Positions 8,224 to 16,591 of a DNA stretch of 64,000 bases are shown here, piece by piece (position 1 is the first letter of the stretch; every line of letters starts with the position of its first letter). This stretch comes from an uncultured Woeseiaceae bacterium (GTDB lineage: Bacteria; Pseudomonadota; Gammaproteobacteria; Steroidobacterales; Woeseiaceae). The translations under genes and the position numbers were made by a program. Where the stretch lies: positions 62,001 through 126,000 of the forward strand of contig CAMYJB010000001.1 in NCBI GenBank assembly GCA_947258565.1, read 5' to 3'. The notes beneath the pieces are model-generated. The model saw only the letters and a list, made by a program, of their open reading frames with translations, did no database searches and was not told the origin of the DNA.

Positions 8224-9426
8224 CTAGAGCCCGAGCACGTGCTTGGCGATGATGTTCTTCTGGATTTCGTTGGAACCGCCGTAGATCGATGCCTTGCGGT
8301 AGTTGAAGTATTTCAGCGAGGTCTGCGTCTCGGCGCCTTCGCCGACCCACTCCACGGGATCCGCATCCAGCGTGTACTGATCCTGCACGTAGGGCAGTGC
8401 GTAATACCCCGCGGCCTCCAGGTACAGCGTATCGATCGCCTGCTGAACTTCGGTGCCCTTGACCTTGAGTATCGAAGATTCCGGTCCCGGTGCTTTGCCG
8501 GACTGCACCGCGGCCAGCGTGCGGAGCTCGGTATATTCAAGCGCCCGGAGGTCTGTTTCGAGGGCGGCGAGTTTGCGCATGAAATTGCGATCCTCGCTGA
8601 GCGGCGCGGCGCCGCGAACGGGTTTCGTCGTCTGCTCCCTGAGCTTGCGCAGCCTGTACTTGGAGATCGCTACGGCGGCGATGTTGGCGCGCTCGTGCTG
8701 CAACAGCACCTTGCCGTACGTCCAGCCCTTGCCCTCTTCCCCGACGAGGTTTTCGACGGGGACCCTGACGTCCTCGAAGTGCACTTCGTTGACCTCGTGG
8801 TCTCCCTCGATCGTAATGATGGGGTTCACGGTGACGCCGGGCGTCTTCATGTCGACGAGCAGGAAGCTGATGCCTTCCTGGCGGCGTGCGACGTCCGTGC
8901 TCGTCCGCGCGAGGATGAAGATCCAGTCCGCGTGCTGGCCGAGCGTGGTCCAGGTCTTGGTGCCGTTCACGACGTAGTGGTCGCCGGCCAGGTCCGCGCG
9001 CGCCTTCAGAGACGCGAGATCCGAACCGGCGCCCGGCTCGGAGTAGCCCTGGCACCACCACACCCTGCTCGCGAGGATATCGGGCAGGAAGCGCTGCTTC
9101 TGTTCCTCGTTGCCGAAGGTATAAACGACGGGCCCGACCATGCTCAGTCCGAACGGCACGATGGGCGGGGCGTTCGCCTCCGCCATTTCGATCGCGAAGA
9201 TGTACTTCTGCACCGGCGTCCATCCTGTGCCGCCGTATTCGACGGGCCAGTTCGGGGCGGCCCAGCCGCGCTCGTGCAGCCACTGCTGGAAACGGACGAG
9301 GTCCTCGCGCTCCATGGGCACGCCGTTCTCTCGTTTGCGGCGTATGTCTTGTGGAAACTCGTCGCGGAATACGGCGCGGATTTCCTCGCGGAAAGCGAGA
9401 TCTTCATCAGTCAATGTCGCGTCCAT
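8224..9426 (-). CDS. Acyl-CoA dehydrogenase (first of a pair)
   Basis: A 400-residue acyl-CoA dehydrogenase with a strong GAGGAG Shine-Dalgarno. Visible family segments are WPVEYGGTGWTPVQ, WWCQGYSEPGAGSDLASL (substrate/FAD loop), YVVNGTKTWTTLGQHADW, and a C-terminal stretch ending SIYGGSNEIQKNIIAKHVLG, which holds the nucleotide-binding signature of the family. It is upstream of and co-directional with the shorter paralogue. The electron route would be ETF and then the ETF-quinone oxidoreductase at 27.4 kb. Substrate chain length cannot be read from the sequence. Confidence 0.9.
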   Translation of the reverse strand: MDATLTDEDLAFREEIRAVFRDEFPQDIRRKRENGVPMEREDLVRFQQWLHERGWAAPNWPVEYGGTGWTPVQKYIFAIEMAEANAPPIVPFGLSMVGPVVYTFGNEEQKQRFLPDILASRVWWCQGYSEPGAGSDLASLKARADLAGDHYVVNGTKTWTTLGQHADWIFILARTSTDVARRQEGISFLLVDMKTPGVTVNPIITIEGDHEVNEVHFEDVRVPVENLVGEEGKGWTYGKVLLQHERANIAAVAISKYRLRKLREQTTKPVRGAAPLSEDRNFMRKLAALETDLRALEYTELRTLAAVQSGKAPGPESSILKVKGTEVQQAIDTLYLEAAGYYALPYVQDQYTLDADPVEWVGEGAETQTSLKYFNYRKASIYGGSNEIQKNIIAKHVLGL

Positions 9427-9568
9427 GGCGCTCCTCAGTAGGCGGGGTAGGGCGTTCGGGGCAACCGATTGTCACAGAATGCGTTCAAAGGTTCGAGCCA
9501 ATCGTGCAGAATGTGGCTGAGAGAATCGATTCGGCGCCGCAGCCGGATGTTCACGACAGGAGGTTAAG

Positions 9569-10045
9569 GTGGCTGAACTGAGTCACGTCGATGACAAGAA
9601 CCGGCCCACCATGGTCGACGTCGGCGACAAAGCCGTCACGTCACGCGAGGCGCATGCGCGCACCGCGGTCGTGCTGCCCGAGGCAGTGCTCGCGGCACTC
9701 GACGGCGACGAGATACAGAGCAAGAAAGGCCCGGTGTTTGCCACGGCAATCATCGCCGGTGTGATGGCGGCGAAAAAGACGCACGAACTCATCCCGTTCT
9801 GCCATCCGCTGGGTCTCGATAATTGCGACGTCTCCATAACGATGGATGGCGATCGTGCCGTGATCGACTGCCGCTGCAAGGTGACGCACAAGACCGGCGT
9901 GGAGATGGAGGCGCTGACGGGTGCCAGCGTTGCGGCGCTGACCGTTTACGATATGTGCAAGGCTCTGTCCCACGATATCGTCATTTCGGAAACCCGGTTG
10001 ATGATGAAGACCGGTGGCAAGCAGGACTTCCGCCGTGACGGCTAA
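9569..10045 (+). CDS. moaC: Cyclic pyranopterin monophosphate synthase MoaC
   Basis: The 158-residue protein catalyses the second step of molybdopterin synthesis, converting the MoaA product 3',8-cyclo-7,8-dihydro-GTP to cPMP. Family motifs visible are MVDVGDKAVTSREAHA, GPVFATAIIAGVMAAKKTHE, LIPFCHPLGL and TGVEMEALTGASVAALTVYD with the catalytic Lys in KTGGKQDF. It starts with GTG five bases after AGGAGG (9558-9563), the clearest start in the region. moaD and moaE follow at once; moaA and moaB are not in the window. Confidence 0.96.
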   Translation: MAELSHVDDKNRPTMVDVGDKAVTSREAHARTAVVLPEAVLAALDGDEIQSKKGPVFATAIIAGVMAAKKTHELIPFCHPLGLDNCDVSITMDGDRAVIDCRCKVTHKTGVEMEALTGASVAALTVYDMCKALSHDIVISETRLMMKTGGKQDFRRDG

Positions 10046-10060
10046 CGCGGAGCAAATTTC

Positions 10061-10303
10061 ATGAAGACCATTACCGTGCGGTACTTCGCCCTGTTCCGCG
10101 AACAGGCCGGCGTCGACGAAGAGACGCTGTCCCTGGAGGCGACGACCGCCGCCGACGTATTCGAACACACCAAGGACCGTCATGGCTCGTCGGAGCCCGC
10201 CGGGCACTGCAAGGTCGCGATCAACGACGAGATGGCGGACTGGTCGTCGCCGGTAGAAGACGGCGATACCGTGCTCCTGTTTCCCCCCGTGGCGGGTGGC
10301 TGA
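10061..10303 (+). CDS. moaD: Molybdopterin synthase sulfur-carrier subunit MoaD
   Basis: An 80-residue ubiquitin-like beta-grasp protein starting MKTITVRYFALFREQAG and ending in the essential Gly-Gly (FPPVAGG), which is thiocarboxylated to donate sulfur for the dithiolene of molybdopterin. It is 15 bases after moaC and its stop lies one base before the likely moaE ATG. It pairs with MoaE as the synthase heterotetramer. Confidence 0.93.
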   Translation: MKTITVRYFALFREQAGVDEETLSLEATTAADVFEHTKDRHGSSEPAGHCKVAINDEMADWSSPVEDGDTVLLFPPVAGG

Positions 10304-10304
10304 C

Positions 10305-10742
10305 ATGATCCGCATGACGACAGATCCGATCGACCCGGACGCTCTGCGCCGCGAGCTGTTCGATCCGGCCGCGGGCGGCTACTGCGCGTTCGAGGGCTGG
10401 GTGCGCAACGAGAATGAGGGGCACGAGGTCCTGCGGCTGGAGTACGAAGGCTACGAACCCGTGGCGATTGCCGAGGGCGAGAAAATTCTTGCCGAGGCTG
10501 CCGGGAAATTCCCGTCACTTCATGCGCATTGCGTGCACCGCACCGGGATGCTCGAGATCGGCGACTGCGCCGTCTGGGTAGGCGTCGCATCCGCCCACCG
10601 CGACGAGGCCTTCAAGGCCTGCCGCTACATCATCGACGAGCTCAAGCACCGCCTGCCGATCTGGAAGAAAGAACATTATACGAACGGTGATTCCGGGTGG
10701 GTCAATTGCGAGCGTTGTGCCGAGCACGCGCACGGGGGTTGA
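10305..10742 (+). CDS. moaE: Molybdopterin synthase catalytic subunit MoaE
   Basis: The 145-residue catalytic subunit accepts the MoaD thiocarboxylate and builds the dithiolene on cPMP. Motifs: FEGWVRNENEG (loop holding MoaD), YEGYEPVAIAEGEKI, HRTGMLEIGDCAVWVGVASAHR, and RLPIWKKEHY with the catalytic lysines. The ATG at 10305 directly follows the moaD stop; a GTG at 10296 in the same frame would add three residues and overlap moaD. The C-terminus carries an extra CERCAEHAHGG tail with two cysteines. Hairpin repeats begin 18 bases after the stop. Confidence 0.94.
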   Translation: MIRMTTDPIDPDALRRELFDPAAGGYCAFEGWVRNENEGHEVLRLEYEGYEPVAIAEGEKILAEAAGKFPSLHAHCVHRTGMLEIGDCAVWVGVASAHRDEAFKACRYIIDELKHRLPIWKKEHYTNGDSGWVNCERCAEHAHGG

Positions 10743-10759
10743 GCGTCGATCGGGCTGTC

Positions 10760-10838
10760 CGGCGCAGCGGCGTATTCCTCTCCCTCATGGCTCCCTCCGG
10801 TCCGCTTTACTTCGGTCGAAGAACACACCGCTGCGCCG
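10760..10838 (+). repeat. Hairpin repeat unit A1 (forward orientation)
   Basis: The arms CGGCGCAGCGG (10760-10770) and CCGCTGCGCCG (10828-10838) are perfectly complementary. Pairing continues imperfectly inward through GTATTCCTC and GAAGAACAC. The loop carries the element core CCCTCATGGCTC ... CGCTTTACTTCGGTC that is shared with unit B1 at 29109-29199. It lies just after moaE in a convergent intergenic region. Confidence 0.8.
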
Positions 10839-10874
10839 CGGCCGCGTACGATTGCCGTGGTGGGACGTTGGGGT

Positions 10875-10950
10875 CGGCTTCGGAATGTTTTTTGCGCGAA
10901 GTAAAGCGCAGCGAAGCGAGCCATGAGCGCAAAAAATCATGCCGAGGCCG
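10875..10950 (-). repeat. Hairpin repeat unit A2 (inverted orientation)
   Basis: The left arm 10875-10897 (CGGCTTCGGAATG then TTTTTTGCGC) pairs with 10927-10950 (GCGCAAAAAA then TCATGCCGAGGCCG). This gives a stem of about 23 bp with two mismatches and one bulge. The loop 10898-10926 holds GAAGTAAAGCGCAGCG and GCGAGCCATGA, the reverse complement of the core in units A1 and B1. The unit ends eight bases before the stop of the MocA-like gene and could terminate transcription from either side. Confidence 0.8.
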
Positions 10951-10957
10951 TACCATG

Positions 10958-11563
10958 CTAATCAGCGAGTTTCTCCACGTCGGTGGGGGTGTCGATGTCG
11001 ACTGCCGCGTCCTCGAAGGGGATTGTGTGGAGGTCGAACGTCGGGTCCTCGAGGACGCTTTTGGCTCCCTTGTCGCCGGATAGTTCGCTGAGCGCCTCGA
11101 ATGCGCCGCGTGGGAATAACACCGGGGGTCCCACGGTTCCGGAGAAGCCGGTTGCCACGATTTCCTCATCAGCGCCGCTCCAGTTGTCGACAAGTGCGCG
11201 CAGGTGTTGAGCCGTAATCAGCGGCTGGTCGGCGAACAGCAGCAGCACGGCATCTGCGACATGCGATACGGCCCTTGCAACGAGCGCGATCGATCCTCCT
11301 ATGCCGTCGGCATACCGGTCGTTGACGATCAGGTACTGGGTAGCTGTGCCTGCCGCTGCTGCGACCGCAGCGCCTTCGTGGCCGGCAACGAGCACAGTGC
11401 GATCTCCGCACACTTCGCGAGCCAGCTCGGCGGCGCGGCGCACCAGCGGCTCGCCCTCGAAGTCCTCCAGCTGCTTGTTGCGCCCGAAACGGCGCGAACC
11501 GCCCGCCGCCAGAACGGCGGCAAACACAACGCGACCTTCTTTCTTTGACACTGCTTCCGGCAT
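10958..11563 (-). CDS. MocA/MobA-like molybdenum-cofactor nucleotidyltransferase
   Basis: A 201-residue NTP-transferase of the MobA-like family. The N-terminal signature is VLAAGGSRRFGRNKQLEDF (LAAGxSxRxGxxK), which binds the NTP phosphates; further matches are ADQPLITAQHLRAL and DIDTPTDVEKL near the C-terminus. Members near moa genes are usually MocA (adds CMP) or MobA (adds GMP). The LAAGGSRRFG form and the DQP motif fit MocA better. It converges on moaCDE. The last function assignment is inference. Confidence 0.78.
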   Translation of the reverse strand: MPEAVSKKEGRVVFAAVLAAGGSRRFGRNKQLEDFEGEPLVRRAAELAREVCGDRTVLVAGHEGAAVAAAAGTATQYLIVNDRYADGIGGSIALVARAVSHVADAVLLLFADQPLITAQHLRALVDNWSGADEEIVATGFSGTVGPPVLFPRGAFEALSELSGDKGAKSVLEDPTFDLHTIPFEDAAVDIDTPTDVEKLAD

Positions 11564-11696
11564 CGATAAACCCGCTGTTCAGAACATGCATTGTAAAGTG
11601 ACGAACCCGGCGTGCGGCAAGAAACGTGGCAGAAAACTTGCGGCCGCGGGGGCTAATGTGTATTCCTTAGCCGGTTGAGCCGGCAGGGACTGTCAA

Positions 11697-12158
11697 TTGC
11701 ACGTCATAAGCTCCATCGAAGATGCCAAGGCACTGGAAGGTGTCGAGGTCGGTTTATCCGACTGGGTGATCATTGATCAGAACCGGATCGACCAGTTCGC
11801 CGAGGCGACCGGGGACTACCAGTGGATCCACATCGACACCGAGCGTGCCGCAGCGGAAATGCCTTCAGGCAAGACGATCGCGCACGGCTATCTCACCCTG
11901 GCATTGATCCCTTCGCTCACCGGTAATTTCGTCGAGATGGAGAACCTGGCACGGGCGATCAACTTCGGCGTCAACAAGGTTCGTTTCTACACGCCGGTGC
12001 AGGCCGGCGACCGAGTGCGCGCTCGCGCGACCGTGCTGCAGGCCCGCCGGCGGGCGGGCGCGTTACTGCTGACATCGGAGACGCGCATCGAAGTGGAGAA
12101 CGAGCGCAAGCCCGCCTGCGTTGCCGAGACGCTCGGGATGTACTTCTTCGACGAATAG
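11697..12158 (+). CDS. MaoC-like (R)-specific enoyl-CoA hydratase
   Basis: A 153-residue hot-dog fold protein with the hydratase-2 motif: FAEATGDYQWIHIDTERA, where the Asp/His pair (D and H of GDYQWIH) is catalytic, and AHGYLTLALIP. It would hydrate trans-2-enoyl-CoA to (R)-3-hydroxyacyl-CoA. The frame begins at TTG 11697 after AGGGA; no ATG lies near the start, and the conserved region begins within 25 residues of it. It is divergent from the MocA-like gene, with 133 bases between. It fits the lipid-metabolism theme of the window. Confidence 0.85.
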   Translation: MHVISSIEDAKALEGVEVGLSDWVIIDQNRIDQFAEATGDYQWIHIDTERAAAEMPSGKTIAHGYLTLALIPSLTGNFVEMENLARAINFGVNKVRFYTPVQAGDRVRARATVLQARRRAGALLLTSETRIEVENERKPACVAETLGMYFFDE

Positions 12159-12178
12159 GACGTGTCAGCCGGCGCTGT

Positions 12179-13672
12179 TCATCGCGAATGCAGCCAGCCC
12201 GGCAGATACGAATAAGGGTCCCTGTCGACGTCGGTATTCCAGGAAACGTTCGACTGATCGAGCAGGCTGGCCATGGAGCCGTCCTTGCACGCGTCGAACA
12301 GTTCGGTCGCTCCGCCGACGTGCTCGCCGGCGATGAAGATCTGAGGGATCGTCTTCAGGCCCGTCCGCTCGAGCAGAGCCGCGCGGATCTTTCCGCCCTT
12401 GTTATCCTTCTGGTACTCGACGGAATCGAGATCGATGGAGCGGTACGGGATTTCGTACTCTGCAAACATCTTGCGCACCGACCAGCAGAATTCGCACCAC
12501 TCGAGCGCAAATAGCACGACCGGGTTGTCCGGGTCGTGAGTTGCCTCATCGAGGAACGCCAGCGCGTCCACCGGTGCCTCGGCCACATCTTCCTCTTCCG
12601 TATCGGCAGGTGGCGCGGGCGGCGGCGTGTCGAAGCGGTAGTTCGGCGTCGAGCGCGAGATCTCCTGCTCTTCAGCAGTCATGTCCGCCGGGATGTCCTC
12701 GAACAGCGGCGTGCTCAGGTAACGCTCGCCCGTGTCCGGGAGCATGCAGAGAATGTTGGAGCCGGGTTCCGCTTTTTCCGCGACGGCGATGGCGCCCGCC
12801 AGGGTCGCCCCGGCCGAAACGCCCACGAATATGCCTTCTTGCGTCGCGAGCGCCCGCGACAGCCGCATGGCGTCGTCGCCGCTGATCGGCAGGATTTCAT
12901 CGATGTATTTTGCGTCGACGGCATCTTCGGTCAGCTGCGGGATAAAGTCCGGTGACCAGCCCTGCATCAGGTGGGGGCGAAACAGCGGGTGGCTGTCTCT
13001 GGGTGCGCCGTCGGCCAGGCGTTCCTGCGCTATGCCGCTGCCCAGGATGGGCGCATTGTCAGGCTCACAGACGACGACCCGCGTTTCGGGGCTTGCCTCC
13101 CGCAACACCCGCGACACGCCCTTGAGCGTACCGCCCGTTCCGTAGCCTGTGACCCAGAAGTCGAGTTTCTTGTCGGAGAACGCTTCGAGGATCTCGGGTG
13201 CCGTCGTGTGCGAATGGGCGTTCGCATTCGCTTCATTTTCGAACTGGCGCACCAGGAACCAGCCGTGTTCCTCGGCCAGTTCGACCGCCTTGGCCAGCAT
13301 GCCGCTGCCCTTGAGCGAGGCGGGAGTCAACACGACCCTGGCACCCAGGAAGCGCATCAGCTTGCGTCGCTCGACACTGAAATTCTCGGCCATCGTTACG
13401 ACGAGCGGATAGCCCTTGCAAGCGCAGACCATCGCAAGACCGATGCCGGTATTGCCGCTGGTCGCCTCGATGACGGTCTGCCCCGGGCTGAGCGCGCCGC
13501 TGCGTTCGGCATCTTCGATGACGCCAAGCGCCAGGCGGTCCTTGACCGAGCCCATCGGATTGAAGGACTCGATCTTCACGTAAAGGTTGACGTGTTCGGG
13601 CGCGAGGCGGTTCAGCCTCACGATCGGCGTCCCGCCGACGGTCTCGAGGATATTGTTATAGCGTGACACCAT
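12179..13672 (-). CDS. Cysteine synthase (OASS type) fused to a C-terminal glutaredoxin
   Basis: Residues 1-320 are a PLP-dependent O-acetylserine sulfhydrylase/CBS-like domain, with the PLP lysine K44 in NPMGSVKDR, the substrate loop TSGNTG (71-76), the phosphate loop GYGTGGT and GVSAGAT. A Pro/Glu-rich linker (about 335-380) leads to a glutaredoxin domain with the dithiol site C393-E-F-C396 (EWCEFCWSV), the cis-Pro segment TIPQIFI and GGATELFDACKDG. Total length is 497 against about 310 for ordinary CysK. It presumably makes cysteine from an activated serine and sulfide, with reduction through the attached Grx. GGAGG precedes the ATG. It may instead act in reverse or with another thiol donor. 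Confidence 0.9.
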   Translation of the reverse strand: MVSRYNNILETVGGTPIVRLNRLAPEHVNLYVKIESFNPMGSVKDRLALGVIEDAERSGALSPGQTVIEATSGNTGIGLAMVCACKGYPLVVTMAENFSVERRKLMRFLGARVVLTPASLKGSGMLAKAVELAEEHGWFLVRQFENEANANAHSHTTAPEILEAFSDKKLDFWVTGYGTGGTLKGVSRVLREASPETRVVVCEPDNAPILGSGIAQERLADGAPRDSHPLFRPHLMQGWSPDFIPQLTEDAVDAKYIDEILPISGDDAMRLSRALATQEGIFVGVSAGATLAGAIAVAEKAEPGSNILCMLPDTGERYLSTPLFEDIPADMTAEEQEISRSTPNYRFDTPPPAPPADTEEEDVAEAPVDALAFLDEATHDPDNPVVLFALEWCEFCWSVRKMFAEYEIPYRSIDLDSVEYQKDNKGGKIRAALLERTGLKTIPQIFIAGEHVGGATELFDACKDGSMASLLDQSNVSWNTDVDRDPYSYLPGWLHSR

Positions 13673-13690
13673 GGCAATGAGCCTCCGTCA

Positions 13691-15472
13691 TCACTTTTCG
13701 AGTATTGCGTAACGCACCATTGTACCGCGGTAGCGCGACTGTTCCTGCATCAGCCCGGCGAGCCGGCCGTGAACGCGATCCTCCCAGTAGTTCCATCGCT
13801 CTACGAACGCCTTTGCCATGTCGTAGTCGCCCGCGTACTGCAGGTGTAACACCTCACCGAGCAGTTCGCTCACCACTTCGTGGTAACGCTCGTAGTTGAT
13901 GGCCAGGAGCGCCGCATCGCCCCGCAGTTCGATAAGGCCGTGTTCCATGAAGTAGTTGAACTGCATCAGCTGCATATTCTGGTACGGCTGCTCGGGCCGC
14001 GGCCTTACGACCTGCAGGGTGCGGCGGATGCCGTCGGCATAGTGCGCGCGCAGGCCCCGTTCGTCGTAGTAGCCGATCTCGAGCAAGGTCGTTGCGGCGT
14101 GCAGCGACACGAGGTCGGATTTCATTTCCTCGATGAGATCCGCGTACTCGGCCATTGCCTCGCCCAGACTGCGGCCGTCGGCGGTCATACTCACGCCGAG
14201 GTAGTGGCCGATCTCGTGCCAGAGCGTGCGGTTGAAGCTGCCGTCGATCGTGAGGTGATCGCGAAACGCCGCCGCAACGACCGCGTCGAAGCGCTGCTTG
14301 CTGTTGCCGAATATTGCCGGGTTCGCCAGTATGTTGTTGCGAATCAGCACGATGCGGCCATACTTGCGCGCGTGATCCGCATCGTTCGGCAGGATCGTCG
14401 CCGTATTCGCGCCGCGTGCCTGCCCGAAATCGGCGACGACGTTGTAGACGCCGACGGGGATATGCGAGCGAACGCGCTTCTGGTGCTCGTAGGGCAGGGC
14501 GTCCTCGATCGACTGCAATTCGGTCATCGCGGCGGCCAGCGCCTCGCTCTTTTCCTCGTCGCGTGCCAGCAGACTGGCGCTGTAGAAGGCCTTGATACCG
14601 AGCAGAGAATCGTCATAGGTCTCGTAGCTTCCGAACTGCAGGTTCAGCTTGCCCAGCCGGCCGGTCACCCACGATGCATCGCCCGATTCGTAATTGCCCG
14701 AAAGGAGATCGCGGCCGCGATTGCGCAGATACGCGGCAAAGTCGGGCGCTTCCTTGGCGATGACGGCAGCCGCCCGTTCGAGATGCCGTCGTGCCTCGGT
14801 GAGCTGCGGCGCGTACGCCAGCGCATAAGGCACGGCATACAGCTCGGCAGGGTTCTCGTCGGCCGCCTCGAGGCGCTCACGTAACCCGGGGTGCAGAGCC
14901 CCGATCGCAGGATACTCGCTCAGCCGTGACAGATCGCTCGCGATGTTCTCCGCGGTGGCGCGCCTGACGGCGCTGCGCGTGGCGAGCAGCGAATCTCGCG
15001 CCGCCGGGTTCGCTTCGATGAAGGCGTCGATCTCCTGGCGCGAGAGGCCGCCGGGGTACACGTTCTTTCCGGGGCTCGGTGCTACGACGGGCAGGAAAGC
15101 GAGCCGCTCATTGTCGAGCGTCGTCGCGACCGGTCCCTTGAACAGGTAAAAGAGGTCGAGCAGGTTTTGCGTCGCGACCGGCGCCGTTTCTGACGCATGC
15201 AGATCCTCGAGGTCTCGTTTCGCTGTCAGCGCCTCGGCATGAAGTTGCTGCTCGTAGAGCGTGTGCATGATTCGGCCGGCCTCGAGCAACGCCTCCAGCG
15301 CCTGCAGCTCGGTGGGCGAGAGGTGCCCGAGGTCCGCGTCCAGCGTTACCTTGAGCCGGGCATCGAGTATGGGTTGTGTCCGTTCCGCCGGCCAGTAGCC
15401 ATCGGGCAGCTCGGCTGCGGCAGTCGAGGCAACGAGCAGGAGGCTGCAGGCGAGGAATGACACGAATTTCAT
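13691..15472 (-). CDS. Exported M49-like (dipeptidyl-peptidase III family) metallopeptidase
   Basis: A 593-residue protein with a signal peptide (MKFVSFLACSLLLVASTAAA). Its zinc site is HEIGH (residues 419-423), followed about 25 residues later by EEMKSD (448-453). This matches the HExxH ... EExKAD arrangement of bacterial M49 relatives (PF03571), where both His and a Glu bind zinc. A long helical N-terminal half precedes it. The protein would act in the periplasm or outside, removing short peptides. The stop lies 18 bases upstream of the cysteine synthase fusion, and the start overlaps closely with the nitrilase gene end (3-base gap), so the three may be co-transcribed. Confidence 0.75.
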   Translation of the reverse strand: MKFVSFLACSLLLVASTAAAELPDGYWPAERTQPILDARLKVTLDADLGHLSPTELQALEALLEAGRIMHTLYEQQLHAEALTAKRDLEDLHASETAPVATQNLLDLFYLFKGPVATTLDNERLAFLPVVAPSPGKNVYPGGLSRQEIDAFIEANPAARDSLLATRSAVRRATAENIASDLSRLSEYPAIGALHPGLRERLEAADENPAELYAVPYALAYAPQLTEARRHLERAAAVIAKEAPDFAAYLRNRGRDLLSGNYESGDASWVTGRLGKLNLQFGSYETYDDSLLGIKAFYSASLLARDEEKSEALAAAMTELQSIEDALPYEHQKRVRSHIPVGVYNVVADFGQARGANTATILPNDADHARKYGRIVLIRNNILANPAIFGNSKQRFDAVVAAAFRDHLTIDGSFNRTLWHEIGHYLGVSMTADGRSLGEAMAEYADLIEEMKSDLVSLHAATTLLEIGYYDERGLRAHYADGIRRTLQVVRPRPEQPYQNMQLMQFNYFMEHGLIELRGDAALLAINYERYHEVVSELLGEVLHLQYAGDYDMAKAFVERWNYWEDRVHGRLAGLMQEQSRYRGTMVRYAILEK

Positions 15473-15475
15473 GAA

Positions 15476-16429
15476 CTAGTCCGAGAATTCGGCGGTCGAC
15501 TGGCGCCGCCGGTCGACCCGCAGCTGCGTAACATCGGGTCGCGAATAATGTCCCGCGACGTCGAGACTCTGCCGCTCTTCGAGCACGATGCGGTGGTCGA
15601 GTTCCGCTACACGCAGGATTTCTTCGCCCATCTCGGGTGCGAGCAACCAATCGCCGGTCGGGCTCGCAATGCAAGAGCCGCCGTCTGCCATGACATCGTC
15701 GGCCGCCTGGCGAAGCAGCTGCGCATGGGGCAGCGAGTCCGGGATGTCGGACCTGCGCATCAGACCCGAAACCGAGACCACGAAGCAACGGCCCTCTCGC
15801 GCAATGAAGCGCGTGATATCTTCGGTATTGCGCCGATTGCCCGGCCAGATTGCGACGTGCAGGTCTTCGCCCTGGGCATAAAGCGCCGCGCGGGCCAGCG
15901 GCAGCCAGTTTTCCCAGCAGTTCAGGCCGCCGGCGGTGAACGGGCCGAGCCTGTGCGTGCGCAGGCCGTGCCCGTCGCCGATCGCCCAGACCAGCCGCTC
16001 CTCGTAGGTCGGCATCAGCTTGCGATGCACGGAGCCGATCTCCCCACCCGCGTCGATGTAGACCATGCTTGCATACACACTGTGTCCGCCGCGATCGGGG
16101 GCGCGTTCCATGACACCGACGTAAACGGCGATCGCGTTCTCACGGGCTACCGCGACGATCGGGTCGAGATCACCGGCCTCGATGCATACGGACTGTTCCA
16201 CGTAATGGCGGTACAGCTCCTTCTGCAGCGTGGACTCGAAACGCGCCCCGTCGGTGCGTTCCACCCAGAACGGGTAACCCGGTATCAGGGCCTCGCCGAA
16301 CACGATCAGCTCGCATTCCTGAGACGCGGCTTCGCGGATCCATTCGATGACCCTGGTCACGGTGGCGTCGCGGTCCAGCCAGACCGGTGCGATCTGGGCG
16401 ATCGCGACCTTCAGTGTCGTTGCGTTCAT
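15476..16429 (-). CDS. Nitrilase-family carbon-nitrogen hydrolase
   Basis: The nitrilase catalytic triad is visible in order: Glu in FGEALIPGYPFW, Lys in HRKLMPTYEER and Cys in GGLNCWENWLPLAR. The PGYP and NCWEN motifs are those of true nitrilases or cyanide hydratases rather than amidases. From the ATG at 16429 the protein has 317 residues; a TTG at 16480 would add 17 residues with no family homology expected. The likely reaction is hydrolysis of an organic nitrile to its acid and ammonia; the natural substrate is unknown. It is followed at three bases by the M49-like peptidase gene. Confidence 0.85.
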   Translation of the reverse strand: MNATTLKVAIAQIAPVWLDRDATVTRVIEWIREAASQECELIVFGEALIPGYPFWVERTDGARFESTLQKELYRHYVEQSVCIEAGDLDPIVAVARENAIAVYVGVMERAPDRGGHSVYASMVYIDAGGEIGSVHRKLMPTYEERLVWAIGDGHGLRTHRLGPFTAGGLNCWENWLPLARAALYAQGEDLHVAIWPGNRRNTEDITRFIAREGRCFVVSVSGLMRRSDIPDSLPHAQLLRQAADDVMADGGSCIASPTGDWLLAPEMGEEILRVAELDHRIVLEERQSLDVAGHYSRPDVTQLRVDRRRQSTAEFSD

Positions 16430-16591
16430 TCTCGGTGACGGGCCCGCTTCGTTTCCCGTTGGCTTCGATTTATTCTTCAAAATCAGTAGCTTTTGGTGTT
16501 AACCTGACGGCAGCACGGCGCCCGTTAGCATAGCACGTTAAGGCTGTTACGATGGCCGCCGAAGACTGCATAACAACAAGGACTTACCGTC

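Noticed and set aside
7372..9441. 689-codon plus-strand frame opposite the two acyl-CoA dehydrogenases
   Set aside because: It spans two real genes and their gap in antisense; the translation is low in recognisable motifs and rich in Arg, Gly and Ala, typical of a shadow frame.
10743..10957. Small coding frames over the hairpin repeats (translations containing SWLASLRFTS-like strings)
   Set aside because: The strings come from the repeat core and appear in several frames; they are repeat artefacts, not genes.
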